Below are positions 60,282 through 64,000 of a DNA stretch of 64,000 bases, piece by piece; position 1 is the first letter of the stretch; each line of letters opens with the position of its first letter. The notes beneath the pieces are model-generated. The model was given only the letters and a program-made list of their open reading frames with translations. It ran no database searches and was not told the origin of the DNA. The position numbers and the translations under genes are program-made. Source of the stretch: Chungangia koreensis (GTDB taxonomy: Bacteria > Bacillota > Bacilli > Bacillales_A > Planococcaceae); the NCBI RefSeq assembly GCF_042651785.1, contig NZ_JBHSEC010000020.1, positions 62,001 through 126,000 on the forward strand, in the 5' to 3' direction.

Positions 60282-63031
60282 TAGTCAAGTACCCCCTTCA
60301 ATTCATCAAGAGCTTTTAATGCTGAGTCACTTCCTTTAAATCCATTCAATAGCTCTACCATTTTATTGTTAGATGACTTTATTTCTTTTTCAATAGTAAC
60401 CAGCGTGTCTGAGTATTTATTATTTAACATGTTAATTTTTTTTATCAAATCATTAATCGCATTAAAAAGTAGTTGTTTAATATTTAATAAAATTGGCATG
60501 TTCCATTTAATATCTAGTAAACGCAACGCTTCATTATCAGTTAGCGATTCTATCGTTTCTTTTGTAAGTTTATGAAGTTCATTTTCTTCGAACTTTATTT
60601 CATTAGATAAAATTGTTAGCTTATCAAGCAATATTGAAACTTCTGCAAGTTTTGACGCAAATGTATTTTCAGGAAAGCGATATTCAGATAACAACATTTT
60701 TAAATACTTATTGATTTCCGTTTTTGTATAACCATTTTTACCTCTAACCATTTTCCCCCAATCAATTTCAGGATGACTTTTAACAAAATGCTCTTTTTCG
60801 ATTTTACTAAGCAGTAAGTACTCATCAAGAATATTCTTTTGAGGCAGATCAATATCTGTTTGAAGTTCTGAAAGCTTCTTGTTCACTTCACTTTTCACAA
60901 ACTTTGAGTTATCACTATTTAATACATCATATTCATTGTCTTCTTCAGACAATGTCTCTTTTATCTCATTTAAATGTTCTTCAATAATTGTAAGCTCTTG
61001 TTTTTTTTCGCTTAACCTCGTTAATTCAATTTTTAATAATTCATTTTGAACTAATTCAAATGGCAAAATGTGCCCTTTCCAGCCATCTTGAATAATGACC
61101 TTTTTCCCTTTCCGAACTTTTTCAACATAATTCGGATCTACTCTTTTTATTGTCTGAATACCTTCACTTTGTATCATTTCAACGTCTTCCAATATTGTTT
61201 CGAAAGAATTAGCCAAAAATTGGTATGCATAGTACTTATCTATTAAATTATACTTTTCTAAACGTTCAAAAAGATTTGTTGAAATCTCATCAAGTATATT
61301 TAAAGAGTCAATAGCACTAATATCGTCTATCAATATATTACGTAGATAATCATGATAGTCGACAAAATCATTCGAAAATTGTGTTTTATGCTTAATAACT
61401 TCATGGTTCTCATTTATTAATAACTTCAAGTCATTACTTCTAAGATTCACATAATCTGAACCATTATCTTCAAATAAAGTATTAAACAAGGATGGGAAAG
61501 TCTCCCACAGTTCACCTAAATCAGAAACATTTAGTTCTTTTTTGGGTATTCCTCCATAAATTGAAGCATATAAATCCATAGTTTCGGTCTCATTAAATTC
61601 TATGTATCTCCTGATATTCAAATTGTATTCATTTCTCTTAATTTCCTCGTAGTTAGCTTTATAAGAATATCCTTTTATTTCAGTTCTATTTATGACTGTA
61701 TCAACGATTTTCTTGATATCTCTTTGTCTCAAAACGTTTTGATTTTTTTGTTTTTCAAAACCCTTTGAAGCATCAACAAACAAAATATCATTATTCTCTC
61801 TATTCTTTTTCAAAATCATAATAATAGTAGGAATTGATGTTCCATAGAAAATATCTGCTGGAAGCCCAATTATTGTATCTATATGCCCATTTTCTATTAA
61901 TTTCCTACGAATATTCTCTTCTTCATTACCCCTAAACAACACTCCATGTGGTAAAACAATAGTCATTATCCCGTCTTGGTTTAAATGATATAGATTATGA
62001 AGTAAGAAAGCATAATCTGCTTTTGTCTTTGGAGCTAAACCATATTCACTAAAACGTGGATCATTTGCTTTTCCTTCAACATCCCATCTTTGAGAATATG
62101 GAGGATTTGCTACAACAGCATCTATACGTAAAGTAGTATAAGTTCCTTCAATGACCCCATTCTCATTTTCATCAAAGTATGGCCAATCTTCTTCGAGTGT
62201 ATCTCCATTTCTGGCAATAATATTATCTGGAATTATTCCTCGCATAATCAGGTTCATACGTGTTAAGTTATAAGTATTTTCCTTTAGTTCCTGAGCATAA
62301 TATTTAATTGCATTTGTATTCTTTATCTGCTTTGCAACTGATGAACCTATATTTATAAGGAGTGATCCTGAACCACTTGTTGGATCATAAATATCAATAT
62401 GATCCTTTCTTAACATTTTAGTATGATGAGCTATTAACTCTGCCATCACTAACGATACTTCATGCGGTGTATAAAATTCGCCGGCTTTTTTTCCCGCATT
62501 GGATGCAAACTGACTAATTAAATATTCGTATACAAACCCTAATACATCATAGGATTTATTATCAGTAGGGATATCTTTTATTATTCTAATCAATTGTCTA
62601 ATAGCCTTTGTACGTGACTGTGCATTTTCACCCAAGTTTGTAATTCCTTGATCCAGAGTTTTAAGAATATTCTTAAATACTTTCTTGTGAGTATTTCCAA
62701 TATTTTTGTTAAATGATGATAAACCAGTAATGACATTATCAACTGTAAAATCTGCACCTAATTCAATCCAATATTGAAACATGTTTTCATAAGAAATGAA
62801 ATACCCAAGGTTTTCTTGTATATATGAAACTTGTTCTTTATCATCTTCAGTAAGATTTTTTATATCCTCTTCTGTGTAATGTTCTCTTTTAAGAAATGCT
62901 ATCTCATTATCTGAAAGAAACTTATAGAAAATGAATCCAAGAATATAGTCTTTATATTCGTTCGCTTCCATTTTACCTCGTAAATTGTTAGCCGATTCCC
63001 AAATTTTTGCTGCTAATTGTTTTTTATTCAT
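60281..63031 (-). CDS. hsdM: Type I restriction-modification methyltransferase subunit M, long form
   Basis: A 916-residue protein. The HsdM N-terminal helical domain is at about 5-150, followed by FYTPHEVSLVMAELI at about 187, SAM motif I DPTSGSGS at 216-223 and the catalytic NPPY at 309-312, giving N6-adenine methylation. Ordinary HsdM ends near 520; here about 380 more residues are rich in Lys/Glu and Leu, consistent with coiled coils (KIELTRLSEKKQELTIIEEH, LHKLTKETIESL). GGAGGGG precedes the ATG. It is the first gene of the operon. Confidence 0.92.
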   Translation of the reverse strand: MNKKQLAAKIWESANNLRGKMEANEYKDYILGFIFYKFLSDNEIAFLKREHYTEEDIKNLTEDDKEQVSYIQENLGYFISYENMFQYWIELGADFTVDNVITGLSSFNKNIGNTHKKVFKNILKTLDQGITNLGENAQSRTKAIRQLIRIIKDIPTDNKSYDVLGFVYEYLISQFASNAGKKAGEFYTPHEVSLVMAELIAHHTKMLRKDHIDIYDPTSGSGSLLINIGSSVAKQIKNTNAIKYYAQELKENTYNLTRMNLIMRGIIPDNIIARNGDTLEEDWPYFDENENGVIEGTYTTLRIDAVVANPPYSQRWDVEGKANDPRFSEYGLAPKTKADYAFLLHNLYHLNQDGIMTIVLPHGVLFRGNEEENIRRKLIENGHIDTIIGLPADIFYGTSIPTIIMILKKNRENNDILFVDASKGFEKQKNQNVLRQRDIKKIVDTVINRTEIKGYSYKANYEEIKRNEYNLNIRRYIEFNETETMDLYASIYGGIPKKELNVSDLGELWETFPSLFNTLFEDNGSDYVNLRSNDLKLLINENHEVIKHKTQFSNDFVDYHDYLRNILIDDISAIDSLNILDEISTNLFERLEKYNLIDKYYAYQFLANSFETILEDVEMIQSEGIQTIKRVDPNYVEKVRKGKKVIIQDGWKGHILPFELVQNELLKIELTRLSEKKQELTIIEEHLNEIKETLSEEDNEYDVLNSDNSKFVKSEVNKKLSELQTDIDLPQKNILDEYLLLSKIEKEHFVKSHPEIDWGKMVRGKNGYTKTEINKYLKMLLSEYRFPENTFASKLAEVSILLDKLTILSNEIKFEENELHKLTKETIESLTDNEALRLLDIKWNMPILLNIKQLLFNAINDLIKKINMLNNKYSDTLVTIEKEIKSSNNKMVELLNGFKGSDSALKALDELKGVLD

Positions 63032-63265
63032 TTTGCCCCTCCAATATTTCTGTAGAAATCTGTGATCTGTCTATTCTTTGCGATCATCAGCTCGTCAATC
63101 CTACGAAAATATAAAACATATTTTATATAAATACTATATCATTTGTATTGGCTTAGTAAATGTGGACAATTCCTAAATAGTTGTATCTATATATGGATCC
63201 CATTCTTACTAACGCCTCTAATACCTACAGTTATTAAACATTTACAATATATTTAGAAATGAAAT

Positions 63266-63300
63266 AAAGCATAAACCTTCAAAATGAAAGGTTATGCTTT
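63266..63300. terminator. Hairpin in gap before hsdM
   Basis: AAAGCATAA and TTATGCTTT, plus an inner AACCTT/AAGGTT, form a stem with T-rich flanks on both strands. It may end the transcript of the membrane gene at 63540. The rest of the 63032-63539 gap holds only hsdM promoter-like AT-rich sequence. Confidence 0.7.
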
Positions 63301-63539
63301 AATAGTCAATAAGACGAAAATATTGATATCTGTATTTGAAAAACCAAAGAATAATTTTTAGTCCCCCTACATTATACGGTCCAGGACTAATCCAAATTTT
63401 TGTCCGTCATTTCCCTATGATAGGTTAACGTCTTAAAGTAAAGTCCTCCATTACAATTATCCCTTTTACAATGTATATGTCTTTATCGTTTGTTTGGAAA
63501 AATAAAACCTAAAATTAATTAAAAATAAAGAAATGTAAA

Positions 63540-64000
63540 TCATTCTTTATTTTCTTCTCCAAGTTTTTTCTCTATAGCATATTTAACTAATAATAATCTG
63601 ATACACGTTCCAAGTAGCATTACAGAATAAATTAAGCTGAAAAATGTAAAATAAATATTTATAAAGCTAACCACGGAAAACCATACAATATTAAAATAAC
63701 TCACCGTCATTATAATAAAGTATGTAAGTAATAAAATTATGATTGTTAAAGAAATAATTGCGCCTGCAAAATAAAAACTAAAAATAATATCGATTAATGA
63801 ATATAGTTTCTTTTCCTTAACTAATTTAGTAATAAATTTTTCACCAATTGTTGCAGTTACTATTGCTAAACCAGCAAGAGAAAGACCTAAAATTGTAAAC
63901 ATCCCACCAATAAAAACAGGTATTAATGTTAATACGGAATTAAAAAAGTCTTGCCGAGACTGGTTATAAAAGATATGAACTAATACAAGCACACCTATAG
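63540..64000 (-). CDS. Membrane protein, 5' end beyond window
   Basis: At least 153 codons are visible, with the frame still open at the right edge, so the start is probably outside. Four hydrophobic stretches (VLTLIPVFIGGMFTILGLSL, FYFAGAIISLTIIILLLTYF, FSVVSFINIYFTFFSLIYSV) and a charged C-terminus suggest a polytopic protein. No family is recognised. It lies next to the restriction operon, so it could belong to the same island, but nothing in the sequence shows this. Confidence 0.6.
   Translation of the reverse strand, partial: IGVLVLVHIFYNQSRQDFFNSVLTLIPVFIGGMFTILGLSLAGLAIVTATIGEKFITKLVKEKKLYSLIDIIFSFYFAGAIISLTIIILLLTYFIIMTVSYFNIVWFSVVSFINIYFTFFSLIYSVMLLGTCIRLLLVKYAIEKKLGEENKE

Overview
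The window looks like chromosome from a low-GC, endospore-forming member of the Bacillales, most likely Planococcaceae (Sporosarcina/Lysinibacillus-like). The reasons are: strong GGAGG-type ribosome binding sites with frequent TTG/GTG starts, small spore-coat and sporulation genes, a B. subtilis-like gcvH-yusI-fadE-fadA-fadN block, a ydaO-type c-di-AMP riboswitch, an S-layer-homology protein, and many intrinsic terminators. The genus is inferred; no rRNA or other marker is present.

0-9 kb: the end of gcvH, a Spx/ArsC-like gene, a pair of inverted intergenic repeats, and the fatty-acid beta-oxidation operon fadN-fadA-fadE (minus strand) with a FadR operator and a cre-like site at its front. 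Two CotF-like spore-coat genes, a thioredoxin-like gene, a small membrane protein and a GNAT acetyltransferase follow. 9-18 kb: a C39-like protein, an RsbR-type STAS protein with a 5'-3' exonuclease, an acetamidase-like enzyme, a nicotinamidase, and the histidine-utilisation genes hutU-hutI and hutH. hutH has its own promoter and a leader hairpin. 18-30 kb: secreted or lipoproteins, an M28 peptidase, an ECF sigma factor with its overlapping DUF4179-type partner, a frameshifted methyltransferase, and an orphan ribA-ribD-HAD operon. Three intergenic gaps here carry degenerate short-period tandem arrays (22, 22 and 21 bp) that I cannot assign to a known element.

30-44 kb: a BCCT osmolyte transporter, a Gly/Met/Pro-rich repeat protein, a DUF4349 lipoprotein, a polar amino-acid ABC transporter, a CDF metal exporter, DUF2935 and DUF421 proteins, a tiny YjcZ-type protein, a large SLH/YcdB-type surface protein, and a Ktr/Trk potassium channel subunit behind a c-di-AMP riboswitch. 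43.7-50.8 kb is accessory: unrelated small genes (lipoprotein, VOC protein, GyrI-like protein, AraC regulator, SGNH hydrolase, nucleotidyltransferase, HIT protein, phosphoesterase). Five copies of one imperfect-palindrome repeat separate them, all in the same orientation and dividing the region into cassette-like units. 51-55.6 kb: a second orphan RsbR, a SwrC-type RND transporter, and decayed remnants including a partial copy of the SwrC gene 3' end. 55.9-63 kb: a type I restriction-modification operon hsdM-hsdS-hsdR with an unusually long HsdM and a scaffold gap inside hsdR. The window ends in a partial membrane protein.

The genes together suggest a soil or host-associated heterotroph that burns fatty acids and histidine, controls K+ and osmolytes, and carries an accessory segment. 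All gene calls rest on reading translations and motifs by eye; no database search was possible.
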